64,000 bases of DNA from Massilia sp. IC2-278 (GTDB lineage Bacteria; Pseudomonadota; Gammaproteobacteria; Burkholderiales; Burkholderiaceae_D): assembly GCF_020708045.1 (NCBI RefSeq), contig NZ_JAJFES010000012.1:62001-126000 (forward strand), read 5' to 3'. The position numbers and the translations under genes are program-made. Of this stretch, positions 29,359-38,399 are shown one piece after another (position 1 is the first letter of the stretch; every line of letters begins with the position of its first letter). The notes under the pieces were generated by a model that was not told where the DNA came from, ran no database searches, and saw nothing but the letters and a program-made list of their open reading frames with translations.

Positions 29359-31113
29359 TTACAGCACGTCGCTCGCGTGATCCGCCAGGCGCGAGCGTTC
29401 GCCGCGCGCCAGGGTTACGTGGCCGCTGTGCGACCAGCCCTTGAAGCGGTCGACCACATAGGTCAGGCCGCTCGACCCTTCGGTCAAATAAGGCGTGTCG
29501 ATCTGGGCGATATTGCCCAGGCACAGGATCTTGGTGCCTGGACCGGCGCGCGTGACCAGGGTCTTCATCTGCTTCGGCGTCAGGTTCTGCGCCTCGTCGA
29601 TGATCAGGAACTTGTTCACGAAGGTACGGCCGCGCATGAAGTTGAGCGACTTGATCTTGATGCGCGAGCGGATCAGGTCTTGGGTGGCGGCGCGGCCCCA
29701 GTCGCCGGCGTCGTTGTCGGACTTGTTCAGCACTTCCAGGTTATCGTCGAAGGCGCCCATCCACGGCGACATCTTTTCTTCCTCGGTGCCCGGCAGGAAG
29801 CCGATGTCTTCGCCCACCGGCACGGTCACGCGGGTAACGATGATCTCGTTGTACTGCTTGGTTTCCAACACCTGCGCCAGGCCCGCGGCCAGGGCCAGCA
29901 GGGTCTTGCCGGTACCGGCCTGGCCGAGCAGGGTGACGAAATCGCATTCCGGATTCATCAGCAGGTTCAGCGCAAAATTCTGCTCGCGGTTGCGCGCGGT
30001 GATGCCCCAGACACTGTTCTTTGTGTGGCTGTAGTCGCGCAGCACTTGCAGCACGGCGGTCTTGCCGTTGATCTCTTTCACCTGCGCCTGGAAGGGCGAA
30101 TCGTCGGACTCCAGGTAGACGAACTGGTTCACCAGCAAGCTGTTGATGAAGGGACCGGTCACGCGGTAGAAGGTGGTGCCGTTGCGCGTGTCTTGCCACG
30201 ACTCCATGTTCTTGCCGTGCTTGTCCCAAAAATCGTCCGGCAGCTGGACGATGCCCGAGTACAGCAGATCGGTGTCTTCCAGCACATGGTCGTTGAAGTA
30301 ATCTTCCGCCGGCAAGGCCAGAGCGCGCGCCTTGATGCGCATGTTGATGTCTTTCGACACCAGCACGATGGCGCGGTCCGGCTGTTCGGCGGCCAGGGCT
30401 TTCACCACGCCCAGGATCTGGTTGTCGGCCTTGCCGACCGGCAGGCCTTCGGGCAGGGTAGGGCCGTTCTGCAGTTTGGTCTGGAAGAACAGGCGGCCCT
30501 TGGCATCCTTGTTGCCCAGCTTGGCCAGCTCGATGCCGGCTTCGATGGTGTCGTCGTCGATGTCGGCGATCAGGGCGTCCAGGGTGCGCGACACCTGGCG
30601 GGCGTTGCGGGCAACCTCGGACATGCCTTTCTTGTGGTCGTCGAGTTCCTCGAGCGTCATCATCGGCAGGTAGACGTCGTGTTCCTCGAAGCGGAACAGG
30701 CAGGTCGGGTCGTGCATCAGCACGTTGGTGTCGAGCACGAAAACCTTGGTCTTGCCGGCACGGTCGGCCTTGCGGCTGGTGGAGGACTTGACGTTGACCT
30801 CGACCGGCTTGTGCTTGGCCGGATGCGGCTCGTCCATGTCCGTTTCCTTGAGCTTGGCAACGGTCGCGGGCTGCGATGCACGTTCGGGCGCGGCCTGGGG
30901 TGCCGGTACGGCAGCGAGCGGCGTGGCCTTGCCCTTGCGGGCACGGGTGGACTTGGCGGCAGGGACGGCCTTGCCGCTGATGAGGTCTTCGACAGGATCG
31001 GCCTCGACCGGCGCAGCGACGGCGCGCACAGGAGACTTGCCGGGTTCGGCCTTGGGGTATTCGTTTACCGGCAGCAGCGTGCCCGGCTTGCTAGGAATTT
31101 TTGGTAGTGGCAT
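29359..31113 (-). CDS. PIN domain-PhoH ATPase
   Basis: Cytoplasmic protein joining an N-terminal PIN ribonuclease-type domain to a PhoH ATPase. The PIN motif FVLDTNVLMHD puts its acidic residue at Asp128; the ATPase Walker A is LLGQAGTGKTLLALAAG with Lys403, Walker B KFLIIDEAQNLTP. This architecture is that of YlaK/PhoH2-type proteins, for which RNA helicase and RNase activity has been shown in mycobacteria; the role here is unproved. Residues 1-120 are Pro/Ala/Lys-rich and probably disordered. An internal ATG (residue 93) has an AAGGA site seven bases upstream and could be the true start, leaving the domains intact. 584 residues as given. Confidence 0.88.
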   Translation of the reverse strand: MPLPKIPSKPGTLLPVNEYPKAEPGKSPVRAVAAPVEADPVEDLISGKAVPAAKSTRARKGKATPLAAVPAPQAAPERASQPATVAKLKETDMDEPHPAKHKPVEVNVKSSTSRKADRAGKTKVFVLDTNVLMHDPTCLFRFEEHDVYLPMMTLEELDDHKKGMSEVARNARQVSRTLDALIADIDDDTIEAGIELAKLGNKDAKGRLFFQTKLQNGPTLPEGLPVGKADNQILGVVKALAAEQPDRAIVLVSKDINMRIKARALALPAEDYFNDHVLEDTDLLYSGIVQLPDDFWDKHGKNMESWQDTRNGTTFYRVTGPFINSLLVNQFVYLESDDSPFQAQVKEINGKTAVLQVLRDYSHTKNSVWGITARNREQNFALNLLMNPECDFVTLLGQAGTGKTLLALAAGLAQVLETKQYNEIIVTRVTVPVGEDIGFLPGTEEEKMSPWMGAFDDNLEVLNKSDNDAGDWGRAATQDLIRSRIKIKSLNFMRGRTFVNKFLIIDEAQNLTPKQMKTLVTRAGPGTKILCLGNIAQIDTPYLTEGSSGLTYVVDRFKGWSHSGHVTLARGERSRLADHASDVL

Positions 31114-31337
31114 CAGGTTCTCAATCTAAAAAAGTGGAGGACGCTCGCGCCAGCGCACCATGAAGGGCGCGCTGCCGGGCGGGTTCTATGCACTGGAAAA
31201 ATGTTGCGGGGGCGCGGGCCAAGGGAGTAGGGAAACCGCCTTGGCAGGCAGCCAGATTGGAATGATGCTGAGATGAAGCGGTGCGACTCAAAATAAGCGA
31301 TAAGGGTCCAGCAGGTTGATCGACTGGAGCCATCCGT

Positions 31338-31808
31338 TCAAGGCTGGCTCTTCACAAATTCCAGCACTTCATCGACGTGATCGGCAACTTTCACGCCACG
31401 CCATTCTTTCACCAATCGGCCTTGAGCGTCAACGACAAACGTACTGCGCTCGACCCCGCGTACTTGCTTGCCGTACATGTTCTTCATCTTCATGACGCCG
31501 AACTGGTTGCAGACCAGTTCCTCGGGGTCGGAGATGAGTTCGAAAGGCAGGCCGAGCTTGGATTTGAAGCCTTCGTGCGAACGCAGCGAATCGCGGCTGA
31601 TGCCGTAGATCTCGGTATTCGCGGCCAGGAATTCGTCGTGCTTCTCGCGGAAGGCAATGCTCTCGGTGGTACAGCCGGGGGTATTGTCCTTGGGGTAGAA
31701 ATACAGCACCGTGTACTTCGCGGGACGGCCGCCAAGCTGGAAGGTCTGGTCGCCGGTCATGGCGGCGCTAAAGTTCTCTACGGATGCTGCGCTTGGGCTG
31801 TCGGCCAC
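31338..31808 (-). CDS. bcp: Peroxiredoxin, Bcp/PrxQ type
   Basis: Thiol peroxidase that reduces hydroperoxides. The 156-residue thioredoxin-fold protein carries the peroxidatic Cys in FYPKDNTPGCTTES. The resolving Cys that follows five residues later in E. coli Bcp is absent (TTESIAF here); another cysteine occurs only in EELVCNQF. It may act as a 1-Cys or atypical enzyme. The start is GTG at 31808, seven bases after AGGAG; the frame is open further upstream but without likeness. It lies upstream of phoH on the same strand, separated by 224 bases with no gene. Confidence 0.88.
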   Translation of the reverse strand: MADSPSAASVENFSAAMTGDQTFQLGGRPAKYTVLYFYPKDNTPGCTTESIAFREKHDEFLAANTEIYGISRDSLRSHEGFKSKLGLPFELISDPEELVCNQFGVMKMKNMYGKQVRGVERSTFVVDAQGRLVKEWRGVKVADHVDEVLEFVKSQP

Positions 31809-32085
31809 GTGAATTCTCCTGGACTGGTATTGGGCTGAACTTGGAGCCCTCATCATAATCTGCGCCGCTGCCGGGTGGTAGTGCTGATACGTCACCCGGG
31901 CGGTGCTCGATGCGCCAGATGGGGGCGAAAGATTGCCTTTCAACCACAATAGTCGGAATTTACACGAGGGCGCCGAAGGAGGGGTGTTCGATTGAATGGC
32001 GATGCAAAGGATATTTGCATGGAGAGCCGCCGATGCAAATATCGTTTGCCGGCTATTCGAGCCGCCCGGCAGGATTTACCCGGAT

Positions 32086-32463
32086 TTACGCCGGGTCGAT
32101 AATCAGGGCCAGGGTTACCTTGCGGCCTTCGCCCATCAGCACGTTATAAGTGCGGCAGGCGGCCTGGCTATCCATGCTTTCGACGCCGGTGCGCTTGTCC
32201 GTCAAGCTGGTGATCAGGCGCGGGTGCACGAAGCGCTGGCGTTCGCCGGTGCCGAGGATGACGACGTCCGGCTGGTCGGCGGCAATCTGCTCGAAATGGG
32301 CAGCGGTCAGGTCTTCGAAGCGCGTCACGTCCCAGGGGCGCGGCGGCGTTTCCGGCATCACCAGCAGGCTGTAGTTGAAACGCTCGGCATTGATCTCGAC
32401 GCCCGAGGCATCGTAGCCGGTCACGGTCTGGTATTGTTGGTTGTCGTCGGAATGCAGCTTCAT
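32086..32463 (-). CDS. Mth938-like domain protein
   Basis: A 125-residue protein of the Mth938/Xcc1710 (DUF498) fold. Recognisable stretches are INAERFNYSLLVMPE near the start and DVVILGTGERQRFVHPRL in the middle. Members are widespread in Proteobacteria; the human relative (NDUFAF3) helps assemble respiratory complex I, but the bacterial role is unknown. It is divergent from the aminotransferase gene, with a 156-base shared upstream region. Start ATG chosen because MKLHSDDNQQYQ leads straight into the domain. Confidence 0.85.
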   Translation of the reverse strand: MKLHSDDNQQYQTVTGYDASGVEINAERFNYSLLVMPETPPRPWDVTRFEDLTAAHFEQIAADQPDVVILGTGERQRFVHPRLITSLTDKRTGVESMDSQAACRTYNVLMGEGRKVTLALIIDPA

Positions 32464-32619
32464 GGCGTCGAAAAGATAAGCAAAAGAGCCGCCCATTATA
32501 AGCCTTCCGTCCTTCCGGCTCTTTTCGCCTGCTCCCGGATGCGTATTGCGTAAATCTGGCGCTTTCGGCAGAATGGTATTTTTCGCACTGCAACATGCGG
32601 GCCAATTAAAGGTGACAAT

Positions 32620-33846
32620 TTGCGACCGATTCTGAAATCGAACAAGCTCGACGATGTCTGCTACGAGATCCGCGGCCCCGCACTGCAAAAAGCACGCGCG
32701 ATGGAAGACGACGGCCAGAAGATCATCAAGCTGAACATCGGCAACCTGGCCGTCTTCGGTTTCGATCCGCCCGACGAGATCATGCAGGACATGATCCGGA
32801 ATATGTCCGGCGCCGCCGGTTATACCGATTCCAAGGGCCTGTTCGCGCCGCGCAAGGCGATCATGCACTACACCCAGCAAAAGAAGGTCGCGGGTGTCGG
32901 CATCGACGACATTTACCTGGGCAATGGCGCATCGGAACTGATCGTCATGGCCATGCAGGGCCTGCTGAACAATGGCGACGAAGTGCTGGTCCCCGCGCCG
33001 GACTACCCGCTGTGGACCGCTGCCGTCAGCCTGGCCGGCGGCGCCCCGGTGCACTACATCTGCGACGAGCAGGCCGACTGGATGCCGGACATCGCCGACA
33101 TGCGCCGCAAGATCACGCCGAACACGCGCGCGATCGTCGTCATCAACCCGAACAACCCGACCGGCGCCCTGTATCCGCGCGAAATCCTGCTCGAGATCAT
33201 CGAGTTGGCGCGCCAGCACGGCCTGATCATCTACGCCGACGAAATCTACGACAAGGTGCTGTACGACGGCCACGTGCACGAGTCGATCGCCGCCCTGGCC
33301 GACGACGTGCTGTTCGTCACCATGAACGGCCTGTCGAAGAACTACCGCTCCTGCGGCTACCGCGCCGGCTGGATGGTGGTGTCGGGCGAAAAGCGCCACG
33401 CGAAGGACTATATCGAGGGCCTGAACATGCTGGCCTCGATGCGCCTGTGCGCGAATGCGCCGGGGCAGTTTGCGATCCAGACCGCGCTTGGCGGCTACCA
33501 GAGCATCGACGACCTGGTGCGTCCGGGCGGGCGCCTGCTGAAGCAGCGCGATCTCGCGTACAAGTTACTGACAGATATTCCGGGTGTGTCCTGCGTCAAG
33601 CCAAAAGCGGCGCTCTACATGTTCCCGCGCCTGGACCCGGCGATGTACCCGATCGCCGACGACCAGCAGTTCATTTGCGAGCTGCTGGCCGAGGAAAAGG
33701 TCTTGCTGGTGCAGGGCACCGGCTTCAACTGGACTACGCCGGACCATTTCCGGCTGGTCTTCCTGCCCAACTCCGACGACCTGACCGATGCCTGCGGCCG
33801 TATCGCCCGCTTCCTCGACGGTTACCGACGACGCCACGCGCGCTGA
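32620..33846 (+). CDS. alaA: Pyridoxal-phosphate aminotransferase, AlaA type
   Basis: Class I aminotransferase, most like AlaA, which makes alanine from pyruvate and glutamate. 408 residues: the N-terminal IKLNIGNLAVFGFDPPDEI, the NPNNPTGALYP substrate loop, YADEIYDKVLYDG, and the PLP lysine in NGLSKNYRSCGYRAGWM. The start appears to be TTG at 32620, eight bases after AAAGG; no ATG precedes RPILKSNKLDDVCYEIRGP, which is needed for the fold. It lies 17 bases upstream of hom, so alanine and threonine/methionine branch genes are probably co-transcribed, a common arrangement in Betaproteobacteria. Confidence 0.93.
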   Translation: MRPILKSNKLDDVCYEIRGPALQKARAMEDDGQKIIKLNIGNLAVFGFDPPDEIMQDMIRNMSGAAGYTDSKGLFAPRKAIMHYTQQKKVAGVGIDDIYLGNGASELIVMAMQGLLNNGDEVLVPAPDYPLWTAAVSLAGGAPVHYICDEQADWMPDIADMRRKITPNTRAIVVINPNNPTGALYPREILLEIIELARQHGLIIYADEIYDKVLYDGHVHESIAALADDVLFVTMNGLSKNYRSCGYRAGWMVVSGEKRHAKDYIEGLNMLASMRLCANAPGQFAIQTALGGYQSIDDLVRPGGRLLKQRDLAYKLLTDIPGVSCVKPKAALYMFPRLDPAMYPIADDQQFICELLAEEKVLLVQGTGFNWTTPDHFRLVFLPNSDDLTDACGRIARFLDGYRRRHAR

Positions 33847-33862
33847 AATTGACACACTGCTC

Positions 33863-35182
33863 ATGAATCCCATCAAAGTTGGCCTCCTCGGCATCGGCAC
33901 CGTCGGTGCCGGCACCTTCAACGTCCTGCAACGCAACGGCGAAGACATCCGCCGCCGCGCCGGCCGCGGCATCGAAATCACCATGGTTGCCGCGCGCAAC
34001 GTCGAGCGCGCTGCGCAATTGACCAACGGACAGGTCGAGATCGTCGACGATCCCTTCCTGGTGGTCGACAACCCGGACATCGACATCGTCGTGGAACTGA
34101 TCGGCGGCTACGAATTGCCACGCGAACTGGTGCTGCGCGCCATCGCCAACGGCAAGCACGTGGTTACCGCCAACAAGGCCTTGCTGGCCCTGTACGGCAA
34201 CGAGATCTTTGCCGCCGCCCAGGAAAAGGGCGTGATGGTCGCCTTCGAGGCGGCCGTGGCCGGCGGCGTGCCGATCATCAAGGCGCTGCGTGAAGGCCTG
34301 ACCGCCAACCGCATCGAATCGGTGGCCGGCATCATCAACGGCACCACCAACTTCATCCTGTCCGAGATGCGCGACAAGGGCCTGGATTTCCCGACCGTCC
34401 TGAAGCAGGCCCAGGAACTCGGCTATGCCGAAGCCGACCCGACCTTCGACATCGAGGGCGTGGACGCGGCGCACAAGCTGACCATCATGTCGGCGATCGC
34501 CTTCGGTATCCCGGTGCAGTTCGACAAGGCCCACGTGGAAGGCATCAGCCAGCTGCAGGCCGACGATATCCGTTACGCCGAGGAACTGGGCTACCGCATC
34601 AAGCTGCTGGGTATCACCCGCCGCGTGCACGCCGAAGGCGTCGAGGGCATCGAGCTGCGCGTGCACCCGACCCTGATCCCGGCCACGCGCCTGATCGCGA
34701 ACGTCGAAGGCGCCATGAACGCGGTGCTGGTGCAGGGCGACGCCGTCGGCGCCAGCCTGTACTACGGCAAGGGCGCAGGCTCGGAGCCGACCGCCTCGGC
34801 GGTGATTGCCGACCTGGTAGATGTGACGCGCCTGGCCACGGTCGACCCGTACTGCCGCGTGCCGCACCTGGCCTTCCAGCCGAACCAGATGACCGATGTC
34901 GCCATCCTGCCGATGTCGGAAATCACGACCAGCTATTACCTGCGCGTGTACGTAAACGACCAGCTCGGCGTGATGGCCGACCTGACCCGCATCCTGGCCG
35001 ACGCCGGCATCTCGATCGACGCCGTGCTGCAAAAGGAAACCCGCGGCGACGCGCGCACCGACATCATCATGATCACGCACCAGACGCGCGAAAAGAACGT
35101 CGACGCCGCCATTGCACGCATCGAGGCGCTCGGTTCGGTGGTCGGCAAGGTGATCCGGATCAGGCTGGAGACGCTGAGCTGA
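33863..35182 (+). CDS. hom: Homoserine dehydrogenase
   Basis: NAD(P)H reduction of aspartate semialdehyde to homoserine. The 439-residue protein has the Rossmann motif GLLGIGTVGAGTF, the catalytic-core stretches VVTANKALLALYG and GIINGTTNFILSEM, and a C-terminal ACT domain (YYLRVYVNDQLGVMADLTRIL) for threonine feedback control. The ATG at 33863 begins MNPIKVGLLGIG; the frame upstream is open but belongs to the end of alaA. In many relatives thrC follows directly. Here it does not. Confidence 0.96.
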   Translation: MNPIKVGLLGIGTVGAGTFNVLQRNGEDIRRRAGRGIEITMVAARNVERAAQLTNGQVEIVDDPFLVVDNPDIDIVVELIGGYELPRELVLRAIANGKHVVTANKALLALYGNEIFAAAQEKGVMVAFEAAVAGGVPIIKALREGLTANRIESVAGIINGTTNFILSEMRDKGLDFPTVLKQAQELGYAEADPTFDIEGVDAAHKLTIMSAIAFGIPVQFDKAHVEGISQLQADDIRYAEELGYRIKLLGITRRVHAEGVEGIELRVHPTLIPATRLIANVEGAMNAVLVQGDAVGASLYYGKGAGSEPTASAVIADLVDVTRLATVDPYCRVPHLAFQPNQMTDVAILPMSEITTSYYLRVYVNDQLGVMADLTRILADAGISIDAVLQKETRGDARTDIIMITHQTREKNVDAAIARIEALGSVVGKVIRIRLETLS

Positions 35183-35213
35183 TCCGGGCGGCTGAGTTGC
35201 CCGCCGTTGCGTC

Positions 35214-35420
35214 CTAGCAGGGCGGGCGGCCGCTGTCTGTCAGGCTCAGCTCGGCCAGGAATTCGTTATCGAACTCGTCGACACTGGTAGTGATAGAGGG
35301 GGACGAGGCGCCGTCGTCGTCGAGCGAGGCGGTGGTGAGGTCGAGCAGGTCTTGCTCGATATCGTCGAGCAGCGCATCGGGTGCGCGCTGCCGGAGGCTG
35401 GGGAGCTTGGGAGAATTCAT
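35214..35420 (-). CDS. Small acidic protein, hypothetical
   Basis: A 68-residue frame rich in Asp, Ser and Leu (DALLDDIEQDLLDLTTASLDDD), convergent with hom. There is no hydrophobic or zinc-binding pattern and no clear ribosome site before its ATG. The composition is unlike the Arg/Pro-rich false frames of this GC-rich DNA, which is the only reason to keep it. I do not recognise a family. Confidence 0.35.
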   Translation of the reverse strand: MNSPKLPSLRQRAPDALLDDIEQDLLDLTTASLDDDGASSPSITTSVDEFDNEFLAELSLTDSGRPPC

Positions 35421-35741
35421 CCGAGCATTCTACTCACGCTGCACTGCACAACAAGGTGGACGGGGAGGGCATTTGCGCTGTCTCAAACGCGTTTTGGCGC
35501 CGTCAACCGAACTTCTTTTCAGTGTTGCGCCATCTCCTGCGCTGGATACATGGATTGGCGGCGTTGCGCTTGCTCGACCTCAATGACCTCGTTTGACCCC
35601 GTGGCGGCGGTATCGCGCGCTGCTACCGGAAGTATTACTATCGGCGGCTGAATTGCTACACGGGAAATAGTTGTATTCAAGCCTGGCGAGGTATTGTAAA
35701 TTACACACCGCCATCCGCACCGACGCCTACGAGACCGAAGC
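35421..35741. other. Gap between the small acidic ORF and the lysophospholipid gene
   Basis: No convincing reading frame, RNA gene or repeat. The last 60 bases are AT-richer (TTGTATTCAAGCC..TATTGTAAATTACA) and probably hold the promoter of the downstream gene, but I could not fix both hexamers. Confidence 0.35.
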
Positions 35742-37628
35742 ATGAGCCAATCGAGCCAGTTTTCCCTGTTGTCCCAACGCCGTTTTTCGCCGTTCTTCTG
35801 GACCCAGTTCCTGGGCGCCTTCAACGACAATCTGTTCAAGACGGCGCTGATGGTGGCGCTCACCTATGACGCCCTGTCCTGGACCACGCTCGAACCCGGC
35901 CTGCTGAACAACCTGATTCCCGGCCTATTCATCCTCCCGTATGTCGTGTTTTCCGCCACCGCCGGCCAGATTGCCGACAAGGTCGAGAAGGGCAGGCTGT
36001 CGCGTTTCGTCAAGCTGCTCGAAGTCGGCATCATGCTGGTGGCCGGCATCGGCTGGATGACCCACACCCTGTGGTTGCTGATCGCCGCCGTGGTCGGCAT
36101 GGGCGTGCATTCGACCCTGTTCGGGCCGGTAAAGTATGCCTACCTGCCGCAGCACCTGAAGCCGGAAGAACTGGTTGGCGGCAATGGCGTGATCGAAATG
36201 GGCACCTTTGTCGGTATCCTGCTGGGCCAGGTGCTGGGCGCACTGCTCGTCGTGCACAAGCCTTGGGGCATCGAACTGGTGGCCGGCGCCAGCTTCGCCG
36301 TGGCGCTGCTCGGCCTGGCGACCAGCTGGCGCATCCCGGCCTCGCCGGCGCCGGCGCCGGAACTGCAGGTGAGCAAGAATTTCATTGCCGAGTCGATCCG
36401 CAACCTGCGCTTCTCGGCCCAGAACCGCACCGTGTTCCTGTCCATGCTCGGCAATTCCTGGTTCTGGTTCTACGGCGCCTTGGTGCTGTCGCAATTCCCG
36501 CTGTATGCCAAGGATTACCTGCATGGCGACAACAGCGTATTCGTGCTGCTGCTGACGGTGTTTTCGCTGGGCGTCGGCGCCGGCTCGCTGCTGTGCGAAA
36601 AATTGTCTGGCCATAAGGTGGAGATCGGCCTGGTGCCGTTCGGTGCGATCGGCCTGTCGGTATTCGGCATCGATTTGTACTTTGCCAGCCTGGCGTACAC
36701 GAATACCGCGACGGTCGGCGCGGCGGCCCTGCTGGCGCTGCCGGGCACGCTGCGCATCCTGGCTGACGTGGTGCTGATCGGCGTCTTCGGCGGCCTGTTC
36801 ATCGTGCCGCTGTTCGCGCTGATCCAGACCCGCTGCGACCCGAAGCACGTGTCGCGCACGATCGCCGGCATGAACATCCTGAACGCCCTGTTCATGGTGG
36901 CAGCGGCAGGCGTGGCGATCCTGCTGCTGGGGCAGGGTTTTACGATTCCGCAGATGTTCCTGGTCACCGCGCTGCTGAACGCGCTGGTGGCGCTGTACAT
37001 CTTCTCGCTGGTGCCGGAATTCCTGATGCGTTTCCTGGCCTGGCTGCTGATCCACACTATCCACCGCGTCAAAACCGTGGACGTCGACCGGATTCCGGAC
37101 GACGGCCCGGCCGTGCTGGTATGCAACCACGTCAGCTACGTCGACGCGCTGGTGATCGGCGCCGCCAGCCCGCGCCCGATCCGTTTCGTGATGGACCACC
37201 GCATCTTCAAGACGCCTTTCCTCGGCTGGATCTTCCGCACCGCCAAGGCGATCCCAATTGCGCCGGCCAAGGAAGATCCTTTCCTGATGGAGCGCGCCTT
37301 CATCGACATCGCCGAAGCCCTGCACCAGGGCGACCTGGTCTGCATCTTCCCCGAAGGGAAACTGACACGGACCGGGGACATGAGTGAATTCCGTGGTGGG
37401 ATTTCGAAGATCGTCGAGCGCAGCAAGGTGCCGGTGATTCCGATGGCACTGCGCGGGCTGTGGGGCAGCGTGTTCACGCGCGATCCGGCGAATGTATTCG
37501 AGCGTTCACTGACGCGCGGGCTGCGCTCGAAACTGGCGCTGGCGGTGGGCGCGCCTGTGCCGCCGCAGGAGGCGACGCCGGAGTACCTGTACGAACAGGT
37601 GAGCGCGCTGCGCGGAGACTGGAAGTGA
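35742..37628 (+). CDS. Fused lysophospholipid transporter LplT and acyltransferase
   Basis: A single 628-residue protein. Residues 1-410 are an MFS permease with about twelve helices beginning FFWTQFLGAFNDNLFKTALM, as in LplT, the flippase for lysophospholipids. Residues about 440-605 are a PlsC-type acyltransferase with catalytic NHVSYVD (His463, Asp468) and FPEGKLTRTGDM. In E. coli LplT and Aas are separate; here the transporter is joined to an acyltransferase, but the acyl-ACP synthetase half of Aas is not present, so the acyl donor would have to be supplied otherwise. Probable role: recycling or re-acylating lysophospholipids at the inner membrane. Such fusions are known in Proteobacteria. 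Confidence 0.9.
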   Translation: MSQSSQFSLLSQRRFSPFFWTQFLGAFNDNLFKTALMVALTYDALSWTTLEPGLLNNLIPGLFILPYVVFSATAGQIADKVEKGRLSRFVKLLEVGIMLVAGIGWMTHTLWLLIAAVVGMGVHSTLFGPVKYAYLPQHLKPEELVGGNGVIEMGTFVGILLGQVLGALLVVHKPWGIELVAGASFAVALLGLATSWRIPASPAPAPELQVSKNFIAESIRNLRFSAQNRTVFLSMLGNSWFWFYGALVLSQFPLYAKDYLHGDNSVFVLLLTVFSLGVGAGSLLCEKLSGHKVEIGLVPFGAIGLSVFGIDLYFASLAYTNTATVGAAALLALPGTLRILADVVLIGVFGGLFIVPLFALIQTRCDPKHVSRTIAGMNILNALFMVAAAGVAILLLGQGFTIPQMFLVTALLNALVALYIFSLVPEFLMRFLAWLLIHTIHRVKTVDVDRIPDDGPAVLVCNHVSYVDALVIGAASPRPIRFVMDHRIFKTPFLGWIFRTAKAIPIAPAKEDPFLMERAFIDIAEALHQGDLVCIFPEGKLTRTGDMSEFRGGISKIVERSKVPVIPMALRGLWGSVFTRDPANVFERSLTRGLRSKLALAVGAPVPPQEATPEYLYEQVSALRGDWK

Positions 37629-37699
37629 GTTTGGAACATGACTCGACTGTGACAAAAACCTAAGACATTTTCCTGTCTCTGGTATAATTGTTGACTAGT

Positions 37700-37776
<77 letters not shown>

Positions 37777-37788
37777 AAAGAATCAGGG

Positions 37789-37818
37789 AAAAAGGCCAAT
37801 CTTCGGATTGGCCTTTTT
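37789..37818 (+). terminator. Terminator after tRNA-Pro
   Basis: AAAAAGGCCAATC, loop TTCG, GATTGGCCTTTTT: a perfect 13-bp stem with a UUCG tetraloop and T run, 12 bases beyond the tRNA. Confidence 0.93.
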
Positions 37819-37952
37819 CTTTTCTGGTCCGGTTAGCCCTACATTTACTTTATAGTTTTTACCTCTGTGTTTTACCTTTGCAAGGTAGCGCCGTAGCGTA
37901 CGGCATTCGATTCTTGTTGTCGAAGTAATACCATCGTACACTGGGCCATTCT

Positions 37953-37982
37953 AATGTCCGCAATCGGCCAGAAGCGGTCGTT
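37953..37982. repeat. Cassette-boundary palindrome, copy A
   Basis: A 30-base imperfect palindrome: AATGTCCGC on the left, ATCGGCCAGAA in the middle, GCGGTCGTT on the right. Four related copies follow within 2 kb, each next to an unknown gene. This one precedes the 79-residue gene by 46 bases. Confidence 0.7.
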
Positions 37983-38028
37983 GGAGCAAGTAAGTTCTTG
38001 ATGAGGCTACTAGGAAAACAGCAGAAGA

Positions 38029-38268
38029 ATGGATCGTAAAACAGCACAAGCGCTTATGGCTGCCTACAAACGCATAGGTGAGGTCATGAACGAAGCGGAT
38101 GGCATCATTCGAACGCTGCCGGAAAACGAGCGGTCGAAGCATTTACGCGGCCTTGGTGACATGATGGGTGACCTCTGGTTCAAGCTTCAGCTTCCGGTTG
38201 TTAGCGAACACCGGGATATCGATCCGGATGGTGATCGTTTGCAGAAGAAACTTACTCAAGAGCAATGA
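38029..38268 (+). CDS. Hypothetical small helical protein
   Basis: A 79-residue protein, mostly helical by composition (MDRKTAQALMAAYKRIGEVM, LPENERSKHLRGLGDMMGDL), ending in a charged tail. I recognise no family. AGAAG lies four bases before the ATG. The DNA is AT-richer than the flanking core genes, and a palindrome copy sits on each side, so it looks like an accessory gene. Being a real gene is likely from the normal composition; the function is unknown. Confidence 0.6.
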   Translation: MDRKTAQALMAAYKRIGEVMNEADGIIRTLPENERSKHLRGLGDMMGDLWFKLQLPVVSEHRDIDPDGDRLQKKLTQEQ

Positions 38269-38356
38269 AGTATGGCTGCTTTGGATCGCTTACAGAGGTT
38301 CGTGACAGTTCGATAGATTTCTACTTGGCAAAATGCTATGCTCTCCTGACCTTTTT

Positions 38357-38375
38357 AAATCGGCCAGAAGCGGTT
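38357..38375. repeat. Cassette-boundary palindrome, copy B (partial)
   Basis: AATCGGCCAGAAGCGGTT matches the right two-thirds of copy A almost exactly. The left arm is missing. It separates the two unknown genes and suggests that the second gene starts after it. Confidence 0.65.
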
Positions 38376-38399
38376 ATCCAACACGACGAAGCCAAATCG

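Noticed and set aside
29377..31107. A 576-codon plus-strand frame opposite phoH
   Set aside because: Antisense shadow. The minus strand carries clear PIN and PhoH motifs, and the plus frame has none.
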